The notes under the pieces were generated by a model. It made no database searches, was not told the DNA's origin, and worked only from the letters and a program-made list of their open reading frames with translations. This document shows positions 59,801 through 64,000 of a stretch of DNA of 64,000 nt, piece by piece. The number at the start of each line of letters is the position of its first letter. Position 1 is the first letter of the stretch. The translations under genes were made by a program, and so were the position numbers. The DNA is taken from contig NC_088177.1 in the NCBI RefSeq assembly GCF_028769735.1, forward strand, positions 12,898,599-12,962,598, in the 5' to 3' direction. The stretch is from Zonotrichia leucophrys gambelii (Eukaryota; Chordata; Aves; Passeriformes; Passerellidae).

Positions 59801-62302
59801 CAAAACAGTTCTGCAGTACAAATTACCTTCTCCATTTCTTCTTTCAGATGCTTTTCATTCTGCTCAGAACAATCTTTTTGTTTTGTAAGCTCTTCCTTTA
59901 AGTGCCTTATTTCCTCTGAGAGCTCTGCAATGTGCTGTTGCTCAGATTTGAAGAGAGCAAGCTTGGCTTTGTGCTCTTCCTCCAGCACAGACACTCGCTC
60001 AGCCACCTCCACCTCAACCTGGCGTGCTACATCTTGAACACTCTGCAGACACAGTTTGGTGATTTCTGGAAAGAAAAACAAAAAATCCAAGCCACACAAT
60101 AAAATGACATGCTGGAATTTATTTTAACAGCTCCTATTGAAGCATAGAAATAAAGCTGAATGGTTTTGGCTCTGCAATTTATCAGTAACCAAGTTAAATA
60201 CAGGACAAGGAGAACCCCTTAGCTGGATGATTTTATACTCTGTTCCATTTCATCACCACCCTGGGAATTCACCAGTATTAACATACACAGAATAGTCATA
60301 AAGCCTGTGGCAGGACCTCCCTCCTTATCTGCAGCTGCCAGAGAAGCAGAACTTCTTTCTGGGCAACGTAATGGCAGATTTATGGAAGTTTTATCTCCTC
60401 TTTTTGCACATCATATTTATACAAGGCACTTCCCCAGAAGTCAGATGGGACAAATCTCTGAACATTCTAATTTAAGCAGTTTTGACATCCTCTCAAGTAT
60501 TAAAAAGAAATAATTTAAGATAAGAAATATAAGTGCAAATTAAAACAGCTCTACTAATCCTTTTAACCAACATACTGTGGAACACAATTATAATCATCTG
60601 TGTTAAATTAGCTAACTAAGTTTTTATTGTTAGTCCAAATGTTTGTGTGACAGTGCCCTTCTAGGCATCCAAAATGAAACCTGATCAACTCCTTTTAGGA
60701 ACTGCTCCCCAGTTCTAGTAGCTTTTACCATAGAGTAAACAACTTCAGATGACCACATCTTCAGAAGTGACCTCAATGTGCCCACAAGCGCTCGATGAAA
60801 AGGGATTAACACATCTGTTAAATGTTCCCCAGAGTTTAGGGTAAACTAACCAGTTGCAAACTTCCTCAGATAAGCCTATTTAAAGAAAAATATATGCCAC
60901 ACAAGCAGCTTACTGTTTCCCTTCCCAGTCTGTCAGGCCATCTTACCTTTAGACTGTTGTTCTGAAAGTTGGGCATGGAGCTGCTCAAGTTCTAAACCAT
61001 GCTTTCTTTTCAAGGCCTCAATTTCTGTGGCATATTTGTCTGACAGATCCATCTTCATTTTCATCAGGTCCTCTTTATACTGAAGTGCAAGGGAGGATCT
61101 CAAGGAATCCAATTCATGCCTGTGTTGTTCTGTAAGTTGTAGCTGCAAACAGGCAAGTTCTTCCTACAGAAATAAAGGGTTAGGAAGAGATCTTTAGCTT
61201 CTAAGCAACCATGATGAGAATCTTTCAATAAGAGAAAGCAAAATTCCTTTTCCAAACTCTTAGTCAAGTTGAAACAAGTTGAGCAAAAGTGTTGAGATCT
61301 TCAGTTACAGCAAGGTGCATGAAAACAGAGGCATAAATGTAAGAGGGGTCAGTTAGCATCTTGGCTTGAAGAGAACAGGACAGGAACAATTACTAACAGC
61401 ATGATAAAAAACAAACACCACAAATTCTGCACTGGTGTAGAAGAACTGCTAAGTTCCTTACCCAGCACAGGATAACACAAACAGAACATAAAATTCCAGA
61501 GCACTGTTGTAGCTGTTCTACTCTACAGCCTCACTGAGGCTGAGAACTATTTCAAGTTGGTAATTCACAACATTCTTGTCAAAAATAATTAAGCCCTACT
61601 AAACACCTATAATTAATTTTCTCTTTGCAAGAGCTAGGATTTAGATATCAATTTTCATACAGGTAATGTAAAGAACGGTAGAACTTTTAATATATCAAAA
61701 ATCTTACCTGTTGTTGTTCAAGTTGTTGGTTTAGCTGGTCAAGTGCAACACTTGTCTCTTTCTCAGCAGTCTCTTCAAAAAGTGCGACAGAAGACCTGAG
61801 AAAAGGGTTTGAAAGTTTCAGACTATGGTATGTCATGGATCAAGTGAAATTTACTTGATGATTTATGGTGTAGTAGGCAAAGTACTCAAAGTAGGCAAAG
61901 AGCCACTCGAACAACTGCTCAGGACTGGGCCATCACCTAATGCTCTATCCCAATAGATGCTAATATCATCTTTTATGCCAAAGAAAAATAAAATGGAAGC
62001 ATGCTGTCACAAAATGGAAGGAAAAAGAACAGATCACCTGCTGTCCCCTGCTTGATCTTGACTCATTTCCAACTCTGGCAGCGAAGAGTCTGACAGCTCT
62101 TGTGGCTTCTGATGCAACAAAGTCAATTCCTTTTTGTAGTTTTCCTCAGCAACATTTAACTTGTTTTCAAAATGAAGTCTCAGTTGTTCCAATTCAGCTT
62201 TGTGCTCCCTGTTTCTCTGCTGAAGCTGCTGTTCAAACTCCTGTTTTAAACACTCTATTTCTTCTACCTGTGCTGCTCGAGCCAGGAGCTGCTCTTTTAG
62301 CT
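14814..62302 (-). CDS. PCNT: Pericentrin, C-terminal ~3,017 residues in 38 exons (5' part outside window)
   Basis: Pericentrin is the large coiled-coil scaffold of the pericentriolar material. It recruits gamma-tubulin complexes and CDK5RAP2 and docks on centrioles through its C-terminal PACT domain. The joined exons keep one frame throughout: exon lengths sum to 9,053 nt, and with one base from the missing upstream exon that is exactly 3,018 codons including the stop. Recognisable pericentrin segments appear in the known order: [39 protein letters not shown]-like, RTVNDW-like, then PACT ([22 protein letters not shown]) and LTEYIH.LE.IQQRL. Numbering from the window's first residue, PACT covers about 2811-2906. 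AKAP9 is the only close paralogue; the C-terminal LTEYIH helix and the neighbouring DIP2A favour PCNT. No frameshift or in-frame stop breaks the gene. Introns over 300 bp not listed separately show nothing recognisable. Confidence 0.97.
16162..16289 (-). CDS. PCNT: PCNT exon 37 of 38: conserved C-terminal helix
   Basis: Encodes [20 protein letters not shown] and [10 protein letters not shown], matching human QDPEHSLTEYIHHLEVIQQRL. The helix identifies PCNT rather than AKAP9, which ends LTDYITRLEALQRRL. Acceptor tttgttttcttttacag, donor CCAG|GTGAGA, phase 1 out. Confidence 0.97.
16784..16946 (-). CDS. PCNT: PCNT exon 36 of 38 in window
   Basis: A Pro/Ser/Arg-rich disordered linker, [20 protein letters not shown] to [13 protein letters not shown]. 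The position and composition match the human Pro/Arg-rich tail after PACT, though the residues have diverged. Acceptor ccatatttactacag, donor CAG|GTCAGT. Confidence 0.88.
17681..17733 (-). CDS. PCNT: PCNT exon 35 of 38: end of PACT, basic calmodulin-binding-like helix
   Basis: A 53-nt exon encoding (R)[17 protein letters not shown], the counterpart of human RLRFLVKKWQEVDRKG. In human pericentrin this basic amphipathic helix overlaps the calmodulin-binding region. Acceptor gttttcttaccaag, donor CAGG|GTGAAA. It is easily missed because it is so short. Confidence 0.94.
18425..18670 (-). repeat. CR1 LINE 3' fragment, minus orientation
   Basis: Begins gaattatggaatggtttggg and runs through accttgttccaccctcctgc and gggatggggcagccacagct to aattcttcccaatatcccat. 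It lies in the intron between PCNT exons 34 and 35. Confidence 0.9.
18850..19085 (-). CDS. PCNT: PCNT exon 34 of 38: PACT domain core
   Basis: Encodes [20 protein letters not shown], then [16 protein letters not shown] and [17 protein letters not shown]. This is the PACT (pericentrin-AKAP450 centrosomal targeting) domain, which binds the centriole wall. It is the most conserved block in the window. Acceptor tttctttctgcag, donor AG|GTAAAG, phase 2 out. Confidence 0.98.
19813..19977 (-). CDS. PCNT: PCNT exon 33 of 38 in window
   Basis: Fifty-five residues, [20 protein letters not shown] to PVPETSNPK. This is the last coiled coil before PACT. In human this interval is longer (it includes LQFQFVDVLLKDN). 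I found no exon for that block between 19,978 and 21,507, so it is either lost here or missed by eye. Acceptor tttgtgttttag, donor AAG|GTAAAA. Confidence 0.9.
20264..20443 (+). repeat. CR1 LINE 3' fragment
   Basis: Contains ccagagaagctgtggctggc, gttggacagggtttggaaca and the tail cccaaaccatgctgagattc, in the intron between PCNT exons 32 and 33. Confidence 0.9.
21508..21607 (-). CDS. PCNT: PCNT exon 32 of 38 in window
   Basis: Encodes [20 protein letters not shown] and [12 protein letters not shown], closely matching human RTVNDWTSSNEKAVMSLLHTL. Acceptor tttctgtctaacag, donor CAG|GTAAGG. Confidence 0.96.
21863..22140 (-). CDS. PCNT: PCNT exon 31 of 38 in window
   Basis: Gln-rich start ([12 protein letters not shown]), a [15 protein letters not shown] linker, then [15 protein letters not shown] and a helix ending HKTLDK. 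It corresponds to human HLREQQRELEAMRQRLLSAA. Acceptor tattttattcaaacag, donor AA|GTGAGT, phase 2 out. Confidence 0.94.
22725..23441 (-). CDS. PCNT: PCNT exon 30 of 38 in window (239 residues)
   Basis: Contains [20 protein letters not shown], almost identical to human [20 protein letters not shown], and later an [20 protein letters not shown] stretch. The whole 717-nt exon is coiled coil. Acceptor ccttgtgcccag, donor CTG|GTGAGA. Confidence 0.97.
23671..24062 (+). mobile_element. Solo LTR, family A (392 bp), with 6-bp target-site duplication
   Basis: Starts TGTCATGGACATATTTTATG and ends CACCACCACA. It is flanked by tgccag (23,665-23,670) and cgccag (24,063-24,068), a 6-bp duplication with one change. 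It shares long blocks with 48,831-49,209 (for example ctgctgctgtggaatgcaac; atctgtgattggtctca; ttaattaatggccaatcaca). A 6-bp duplication fits an ERVK/alpha-beta-type retrovirus. It lies antisense to PCNT in the intron between exons 29 and 30, with no internal gag/pol/env. Confidence 0.88.
24274..24515 (-). repeat. CR1 LINE 3' fragment, minus orientation
   Basis: Begins tcacagaatggtctgggttg and continues with ccccctgccatggccagaga, ggttgctccaagccctggcc and gccagccacagctgctctgg. It lies about 210 bp right of the family A LTR. Confidence 0.88.
25594..25744 (-). CDS. PCNT: PCNT exon 29 of 38 in window
   Basis: Encodes [20 protein letters not shown] to [10 protein letters not shown], a charged coiled coil related to human SKENELKAALQELESE. 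Acceptor gaactttgcag, donor GAG|GTAACG. Confidence 0.93.
26239..26452 (-). CDS. PCNT: PCNT exon 28 of 38 in window
   Basis: Encodes [20 protein letters not shown] and [11 protein letters not shown], the counterpart of human VELLAYKVEQEKCIAGDLQKT. Acceptor ttcttgttctag, donor CG|GTGAGA, phase 2 out. Confidence 0.95.
27085..27172 (+). repeat. CR1 LINE 3' end fragment
   Basis: Reads acatggtttagcagtggcct, then ggtcttgtccaacctaaatg and attctttgattct, a diverged CR1 tail, in the intron between PCNT exons 27 and 28. Confidence 0.7.
27499..27694 (-). CDS. PCNT: PCNT exon 27 of 38 in window
   Basis: Encodes [20 protein letters not shown] and KQEHQLRRK, nearly identical to human DRSSLLSEIQALRAQLRMT. 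Acceptor ttgctttgtttcag, donor AAAG|GTAATT, phase 1 out. Confidence 0.96.
28315..28488 (-). CDS. PCNT: PCNT exon 26 of 38 in window
   Basis: Fifty-eight residues containing [18 protein letters not shown] and [14 protein letters not shown], matching human PDWRGDLLQVVQEAFEKE and SSLLERLEKIIREQ. Acceptor atattttaacag, donor CAA|GTATGA. Confidence 0.95.
28730..28927 (-). CDS. PCNT: PCNT exon 25 of 38 in window
   Basis: Sixty-six residues starting [18 protein letters not shown], which matches human ALLQMVRDESHQILALSE. Acceptor ttctgtttctcag, donor AAG|GTATGG. Confidence 0.95.
28928..31736 (-). other. PCNT: PCNT intron (exons 24-25) with old repeat-derived DNA
   Basis: A 2.8-kb intron. A CR1 fragment occupies about 29.83-30.35 kb. 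The sequence from 30.35 to about 31.5 kb is less AT-rich than its surroundings and looks repeat-derived, but I cannot name the family. No exon-like open segment with good splice sites was found. Confidence 0.6.
29830..30350 (-). repeat. Longer CR1 LINE fragment, minus orientation
   Basis: Starts with the inverted CR1 tail (acacagaatggttttcagtt, then ggaagggacctttcaagacc). It continues into the upstream 3' coding part of CR1 (ggcactgaggtgaggctgaa; ttcttcagtcactggggact; cctcaggaccctgggattca). It is diverged and cannot be active. Confidence 0.75.
31737..31891 (-). CDS. PCNT: PCNT exon 24 of 38 in window
   Basis: Encodes [16 protein letters not shown] to [20 protein letters not shown], the counterpart of human LPEAMKEKEVRPKHVK. 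Acceptor gtctcttccttcag, donor AAG|GTAATG. Confidence 0.92.
32170..32212. repeat. TA/TG-rich microsatellite
   Basis: An irregular (TA)n/(TG)n tract (ttatatatatatttatatat followed by gtgtgtatatacatatatgt) in a PCNT intron. A similar shorter tract lies at about 32,768-32,799. Confidence 0.8.
32351..32444 (-). CDS. PCNT: PCNT exon 23 of 38 in window
   Basis: A 94-nt exon, [20 protein letters not shown] to MSDGSDSS, which continues the acidic Ser-rich linker (human has a similar DRSEKSDGSGF stretch). Acceptor cttgtcaagcag, donor GCA|GTAAGT, phase 1 out. Confidence 0.88.
33135..33662 (-). CDS. PCNT: PCNT exon 22 of 38 in window, non-coiled, with likely separase site
   Basis: A 176-residue Ser/Asp/Glu-rich, mostly non-coiled exon, [15 protein letters not shown] to DEDMEKRLL. 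It contains [11 protein letters not shown], matching the human SSWSSPEVLRK region; the S-x-E-x-x-R pattern fits the separase consensus (R codon 33,387-33,389). Most of the exon is poorly conserved with human, as expected for a linker between coiled-coil blocks. Acceptor tatttcattccag, donor CTG|GTAAGT. Confidence 0.93.
33663..35477 (-). other. PCNT: PCNT intron between exons 21 and 22
   Basis: 1.8 kb, mostly AT-rich with no recognised repeat. It contains a minus-strand open frame at 34,400-34,720 whose origin I cannot assign. The human protein has extra residues in this interval, but the open frame's phase does not fit the flanking phase-0 exons. Confidence 0.6.
35478..36578 (-). CDS. PCNT: PCNT exon 21 of 38 in window (largest, 367 residues)
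   Basis: A single 1,101-nt exon of almost continuous coiled coil. It starts [20 protein letters not shown] and contains [20 protein letters not shown] (human EEIEQLHEVIEKLQHELSLM). It ends LASPTARQ. Acceptor ccttgtgcttag, donor CAG|GTACATG. Phase 0 on both sides. Confidence 0.96.
36840..37010 (-). CDS. PCNT: PCNT exon 20 of 38 in window
   Basis: Fifty-seven residues, [20 protein letters not shown] to [10 protein letters not shown] do not recall a clear counterpart of its first half in human pericentrin, so it may be absent or diverged there. Acceptor gttttctctggtcag, donor AAA|GTAAGAG. Confidence 0.9.
37401..37553 (-). CDS. PCNT: PCNT exon 19 of 38 in window
   Basis: Fifty-one residues, [20 protein letters not shown] to QAENAHLQ, containing [15 protein letters not shown] (human KNEEILHLNLKLDMQ). 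Acceptor ttgtttttttag, donor CAG|GTGGGT. Confidence 0.94.
38441..38502. repeat. AT-rich simple repeat
   Basis: Low-complexity A/T tract (aatatataataatctaaaat; attatattatatataaataa) in the intron between PCNT exons 18 and 19. Similar tracts occur near 28,640-28,690 and 6,643-6,690. Confidence 0.75.
38718..38888 (-). CDS. PCNT: PCNT exon 18 of 38 in window
   Basis: Encodes [20 protein letters not shown] to LQAKERE, corresponding to human QDKEVLKKQQMSSLLLASTLQ. A Gln run (QQQQ) follows the acceptor. Acceptor atcatttttcag, donor GAG|GTGAGG. Confidence 0.93.
40099..40326 (-). CDS. PCNT: PCNT exon 17 of 38 in window
   Basis: Seventy-six coiled-coil residues, [20 protein letters not shown] to [10 protein letters not shown]. 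They correspond to the human LREKLDEFNELAIQKE region. Acceptor atttctgtgtag, donor CAG|GTAATT. Confidence 0.93.
40327..42922 (-). other. PCNT: PCNT intron between exons 16 and 17
   Basis: 2.6 kb of AT-rich sequence. I see no exon, named repeat or RNA gene in it. Short open frames on either strand have no protein-like features. Confidence 0.6.
42923..43042 (-). CDS. PCNT: PCNT exon 16 of 38 in window
   Basis: Forty residues, [20 protein letters not shown] to SGQSREQR, nearly collinear with human EQAAEREHEREEFQQEIQRL. Acceptor cctgggtttacag, donor AGG|GTGAGT. Confidence 0.95.
43507..43736 (-). CDS. PCNT: PCNT exon 15 of 38 in window
   Basis: Encodes [20 protein letters not shown] to LKNQRQFMD, matching human AEKDRSALLSQMKILE...LRNQRQFMD. 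Acceptor cttcttactcag, donor GAT|GTGAGT. Confidence 0.95.
43737..47803 (-). other. PCNT: PCNT intron between exons 14 and 15 (about 4.1 kb, longest in window)
   Basis: Holds only the candidate 39-nt microexon at 47,414-47,452. A G+C-richer patch at 43.93-44.13 kb has no recognised identity. No CR1 or LTR was recognised. Confidence 0.6.
47414..47452 (-). CDS. PCNT: Candidate PCNT 39-nt microexon ([12 protein letters not shown]), not counted in the 38
   Basis: Flanked by a good acceptor (tgttttgatttccag) and a fair donor (TCAG|GTTTGT). It is 39 nt, phase 1 in and out, with no stop. It would put 13 residues between EQAIL and LLKEVEFL, exactly where the human protein has an extra linker of about 24 residues between EQAAL and LRKEVEDL. 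It is too short to prove from sequence alone, and the gene also reads through without it. Confidence 0.5.
47804..47947 (-). CDS. PCNT: PCNT exon 14 of 38 in window
   Basis: Encodes [20 protein letters not shown] to LTQEQAIL, matching the human LVLELESLRRQLQ..AQEQAAL segment. Acceptor cttggcttccag, donor CTTG|GTGAGT. Phase 1 on both sides of the codon split, so the 39-nt candidate microexon downstream can be included or skipped without changing frame. Confidence 0.93.
48407..48569 (-). CDS. PCNT: PCNT exon 13 of 38 in window
   Basis: Encodes [25 protein letters not shown] and ALELHKAE, collinear with human FEKEFSFKNEETAQVVRKQQ. Acceptor attggcttgcag, donor GAGG|GTAGGA, phase 1 out. Confidence 0.95.
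48831..49209 (+). mobile_element. Solo LTR, family A (379 bp), with perfect 6-bp target-site duplication
   Basis: Begins CGTCACAGACATGTTTTATG (the usual TG start changed to CG) and ends GAACACTGTCACA. It is flanked by cctccc on both sides (48,825-48,830 and 49,210-49,215). Same family and orientation as 23,671-24,062. It carries CAATCACAG/GATTGGT elements and an A/T-rich 3' part with AATAAA. Antisense in the intron between PCNT exons 12 and 13; no internal retroviral genes remain. Confidence 0.92.
50070..50165 (-). repeat. CR1 LINE 3' end, minus orientation
   Basis: Reads aactatggaatggtttgatt, then gaaagggacctttaaagacc and cccctgccctgagcagggac, about 30 bp from PCNT exon 12. Confidence 0.88.
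50197..50408 (-). CDS. PCNT: PCNT exon 12 of 38 in window
   Basis: Encodes an acidic, mostly non-coiled segment, [20 protein letters not shown] to [12 protein letters not shown]. The end corresponds to human DGLMEMALDSSRQ. Acceptor ccttgtttgcag, donor CAA|GTAAAG. Confidence 0.92.
50843..51057 (-). CDS. PCNT: PCNT exon 11 of 38 in window
   Basis: A less coiled region, [20 protein letters not shown] followed by [16 protein letters not shown], matching the human RIGERVGLCLDDAG segment. Acceptor tttttgttctag, donor AAGG|GTGAGTAC. Phase 2 in, phase 1 out. Confidence 0.93.
51235..51640 (-). mobile_element. Degenerate solo LTR, family B, minus orientation
   Basis: Read on the minus strand it contains gaacttataaaagtgtgaga (TATA-like), caaggtggatccattgaggc and ccctactttattctttaact, collinear with the family B copy at 13,064-13,402. 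The plus strand carries ctgtgaagagagctcaccat near the other end. No clear target-site duplication was found. In the intron between PCNT exons 10 and 11, in sense orientation to PCNT. Confidence 0.78.
52360..52511 (-). CDS. PCNT: PCNT exon 10 of 38 in window
   Basis: Encodes [20 protein letters not shown] and then [15 protein letters not shown], which parallels human ENREGANLLSMLKAD. Acceptor tgtacttccacag; the donor AAAG|GTTTGT is weaker but phase 2 fits the next exon. Confidence 0.9.
53054..53200 (-). CDS. PCNT: PCNT exon 9 of 38 in window
   Basis: Encodes 49 residues, [16 protein letters not shown] to [10 protein letters not shown], related to the human EKESLSLQLQKKNHQVQQ region. Acceptor tggtttctgcag, donor CAG|GTAGGG. 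Confidence 0.92.
53201..54813 (-). other. PCNT: PCNT intron between exons 8 and 9
   Basis: 1.6 kb with no named repeat. A 161-codon minus-strand open frame at 53,765-54,250 is Cys/Leu/Ser-rich, has no coiled-coil character and no matching splice sites. I regard it as chance or an unnamed repeat. Confidence 0.55.
54814..54978 (-). CDS. PCNT: PCNT exon 8 of 38 in window
   Basis: Encodes 55 residues starting [20 protein letters not shown], then a Gln/Glu-rich coiled coil. Acceptor ccttgtctgcag, donor AAG|GTAGGC. Phase 0 on both sides. Confidence 0.92.
55908..56141 (-). CDS. PCNT: PCNT exon 7 of 38 in window
   Basis: Encodes 78 residues of highly charged coiled coil starting [18 protein letters not shown]. 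Acceptor gctgcttacacag, donor GAG|GTCAGA. Phase 0 on both sides. Confidence 0.92.
56775..57351 (-). CDS. PCNT: PCNT exon 6 of 38 in window
   Basis: A 577-nt coiled-coil exon beginning [17 protein letters not shown]. It contains [20 protein letters not shown], matching the human LSSLDSLESCYLSEFQTIREEH block. Several repeated blocks of the type [10 protein letters not shown] / [10 protein letters not shown] suggest internal duplication of a heptad unit. Acceptor ends aatacag; donor AAG|GTGAGTG. Confidence 0.96.
57352..58465 (-). other. PCNT: PCNT intron between exons 5 and 6
   Basis: 1.1 kb of AT-rich sequence, T-rich just inside the exon 6 acceptor side. I recognise no repeat, exon or RNA gene in it. 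Confidence 0.55.
58466..58932 (-). CDS. PCNT: PCNT exon 5 of 38 in window
   Basis: A 467-nt coiled-coil exon. It contains [19 protein letters not shown], nearly identical to human pericentrin, and ends [11 protein letters not shown]. Acceptor ttgtcttcacag, donor AA|GTAAG, phase 2 out. Confidence 0.96.
59827..60065 (-). CDS. PCNT: PCNT exon 4 of 38 in window
   Basis: Encodes [20 protein letters not shown] followed by a charged coiled coil ending KHLKEEMEK. Acceptor gtttttctttccag, donor AAG|GTAATT. Phase 1 in, phase 0 out. Confidence 0.92.
60947..61163 (-). CDS. PCNT: PCNT exon 3 of 38 in window
   Basis: Encodes a coiled coil starting [20 protein letters not shown] and ending QLSEQQSK. Acceptor tttatttctgtag, donor AAAG|GTAAGA. 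Starts in phase 0 and ends in phase 1. Confidence 0.92.
61708..61795 (-). CDS. PCNT: PCNT exon 2 of 38 in window
   Basis: A short 88-nt exon encoding [20 protein letters not shown], a polar coiled-coil stretch rich in Gln and Glu. Acceptor cccttttctcag, donor CAG|GTAAGA. It enters in phase 2 and leaves in phase 0, which fits both neighbours. Confidence 0.9.
62038..62302 (-). CDS. PCNT: PCNT exon 1 of 38 in window
   Basis: Encodes a coiled coil starting [17 protein letters not shown], which closely matches the human pericentrin [12 protein letters not shown] segment. The acceptor is ctctgttccag and the donor is CAG|GTGATC. It starts with the last two bases of a split Glu codon, so at least one more exon lies upstream beyond the window. 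It ends in phase 2. Confidence 0.93.
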
Positions 62303-64000
62303 CTGGAACAGAGGCAAAACCAACACAAGCACTAAGAACACATCTCTTTAGGCCAAGTCATTCTGTGAAGATCAGGTTTATTTGCCAAGTGTCAGTGGTT
62401 TAGGAATGGTATTGTCCCATTATTTTTCCACTAAAAACACCACAAGCTACTCCCTTTCTCAATGGGAGTCACAAAAGGCAGAGATCACAGGTTGAGGTAA
62501 GAACCATTCACTGCAAACAGCAATGAGAAAGGAAAAATGAACTTGTGACAGACAAAAATTCCTTCCTCAGAAGACATTCTCAGTTACACTGCATTCAGAG
62601 AAACCATCCTCATGCTAAGAATCAAAATCACCAGCACAGCTAGCTCTCCTCATTTTCTTGCAGTCCAGGACTAGGCTGGTAACAAGCAGAGTCCTGCACT
62701 GTTGCTTCATCTTCACATCTTGATGCTGTAGCACCCAGAAACAATAAATTATTCAAGAGCATTTAATTTGCTCCAGGCAAAACTACCCAAACAAAACCAA
62801 ATTGAGCATAAACTATGCAGAAAACCAAAAATCACAGGAAGGAAAATAAAATGATACTTTAATGATGGTTTGCTACCCATCATGTGCTCAGAGGCTGAAC
62901 TGACTGGATTAAAAGAATCAACCAATACAACAGGAATGCAGTAAAAAGCAGCTACCAAGGGTGGTTCAGCAAGCTGCCCTCCTTCCAGAGAGTGAGAACT
63001 GCATCCTTTTCATTCATTAGCCCTCTGGGAGCTTTCTTTCCCACCTCTGTATTAAAGCAGCAGTAGCATTTAGCTAAGTTAAAAGGTAACAGGGGAAAAA
63101 AATCTCAAGAGAGATAAGCTTTCCCAATAGCTCAAGTCTCCAAAAAATTCAAGTTAGTTAAATCCCCAAACAATCAACTGAGCAGGGAAATACATTTCAA
63201 GAAGAAGAAATTTTGAGAAGTTCCTTGAAAAGAAACAACTTTCCCAGAGAAAAGCAGTTGCTTATGTTACACAAGATAAACTTAGAAAAGTTGATGGAAA
63301 CAGAGGATGCCATGCAGGAGCAACACAACTGATTGTCACAACGTAGTTTTGTGTACCAAACCAGAAAATGCATCTGTGGCGTGAAAAAATGCTCACAATG
63401 CAAACGCCAACAGAAAGAGTAAGAGAAGAAATAAGTGTTCAAGGCCAGGTTGGATGGGGATTGGACAGTGGAAAGTGTCCTTGCCTATGGTAGGTGTTGG
63501 AATGAGATGATCTTTAAGTCTCTTCCAACCCAAACCACTCCATGATTCTGTAAAGTAAATCCATGGTTCAAGCCTGCTTCCAAAGGGAGAAGCTGCCAGG
63601 CACAGGGACCAAAGGAATCAAATGACAGGAAGTGACACCATCAATGAGGTTGGCAGGGGAAGTCCAATCTGACATAGGTAGGTTTTGCCAAACCAGCAAA
63701 GTCTACTAGCACAAAATTAACCCAAAAAAATGTTTCATTGTTTTGAACTGGCATGGCATTCTTACACCAGAGCAGCAATCCCATCATGCAGCTGCTTTGG
63801 TTGAATCCCACCATCAACCCAAATGCATGGTCAAATCAGCACTCAAAGAGCAGCAGGGCAAAACAAAACACCTTTAAGATCTCACACACCAAGAAATCCT
63901 CACCTGGGCCATGGGCCTGCATTCTGGTCTCCCCACCTTGATGAAAGATGAAAACAGAAAGGGTCCAAAGAATGGGATTGTGAATGGTTAGTAACACAGA
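62303..64000 (-). other. PCNT: PCNT intron upstream of the first visible exon
   Basis: No coiled-coil exon is found between the acceptor at 62,303 and the window edge. The preceding exon, which must end in phase 1, is outside. The only recognised element is a CR1 tail at 63.4 kb. Confidence 0.7.
63436..63556 (+). repeat. CR1 LINE 3' end fragment
   Basis: Reads gttcaaggccaggttggatg, then agtgtccttgcctatggtag and the tail caacccaaaccactccatga. Confidence 0.9.

Noticed and set aside
14814..62302. Assignment of the large gene to AKAP9, which also has a PACT domain
   Set aside because: The C-terminal [15 protein letters not shown] helix, the [10 protein letters not shown] and SSW.SPE segments, and the DIP2A neighbour all fit PCNT, not AKAP9.
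1..64000. tRNA, rRNA, CRISPR array or prokaryotic-type operon
   Set aside because: None was seen. The sequence is nuclear vertebrate DNA with spliced genes and CR1 repeats.

Overview
The window is vertebrate nuclear DNA from a bird, probably a passerine. Evidence for this is the many truncated CR1 LINE 3' ends, short introns, an ERVL-like retroviral pol relic and solo LTRs of a type I associate with songbirds. Only two protein-coding genes are supported, both on the minus strand and in head-to-tail order.

PCNT (pericentrin) fills 14.7-62.3 kb. I resolve 38 exons, from a coiled-coil exon at 62,038-62,302 down to the stop codon at 14,814-14,816. All 38 join in one frame with canonical AG/GT borders and matching phases. 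This gives about 3,017 residues of the C-terminal part; the 5' end of the gene lies beyond 64,000. The order is: long coiled-coil exons (62-34.9 kb), a Ser/Asp-rich non-coiled exon at 33.1-33.7 kb carrying a likely separase site, more coiled coil (31.9-19.8 kb), the PACT centrosome-targeting domain (19.1-17.7 kb), and a short conserved C-terminal helix (16.2 kb).

DIP2A begins about 3 kb past the PCNT stop codon. Its first coding exon (11,707-11,803) lies in a strong CpG island (about 11.43-12.1 kb), and all of 1-11,706 is its first intron. This PCNT>DIP2A order and orientation is the one known from human chromosome 21q22.3.

Non-coding content: about ten CR1 fragments; two solo LTRs of one family with 6-bp target-site duplications (23.7 and 48.8 kb) in PCNT introns; two degenerate copies of a second LTR family in opposite orientations (13.1 and 51.2 kb); an ERVL-like integrase pseudogene (5.5-6.6 kb) in DIP2A intron 1; and a 107-bp near-perfect inverted repeat (4,446-4,552 and 7,053-7,159) whose arms sit 2.5 kb apart around that relic. 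No tRNA, rRNA, CRISPR or prokaryotic system is visible. I found no undescribed biological system. The best leads are the inverted repeat, a candidate 13-residue PCNT microexon, the conserved separase motif, and an unexplained second open frame in the last PCNT exon.
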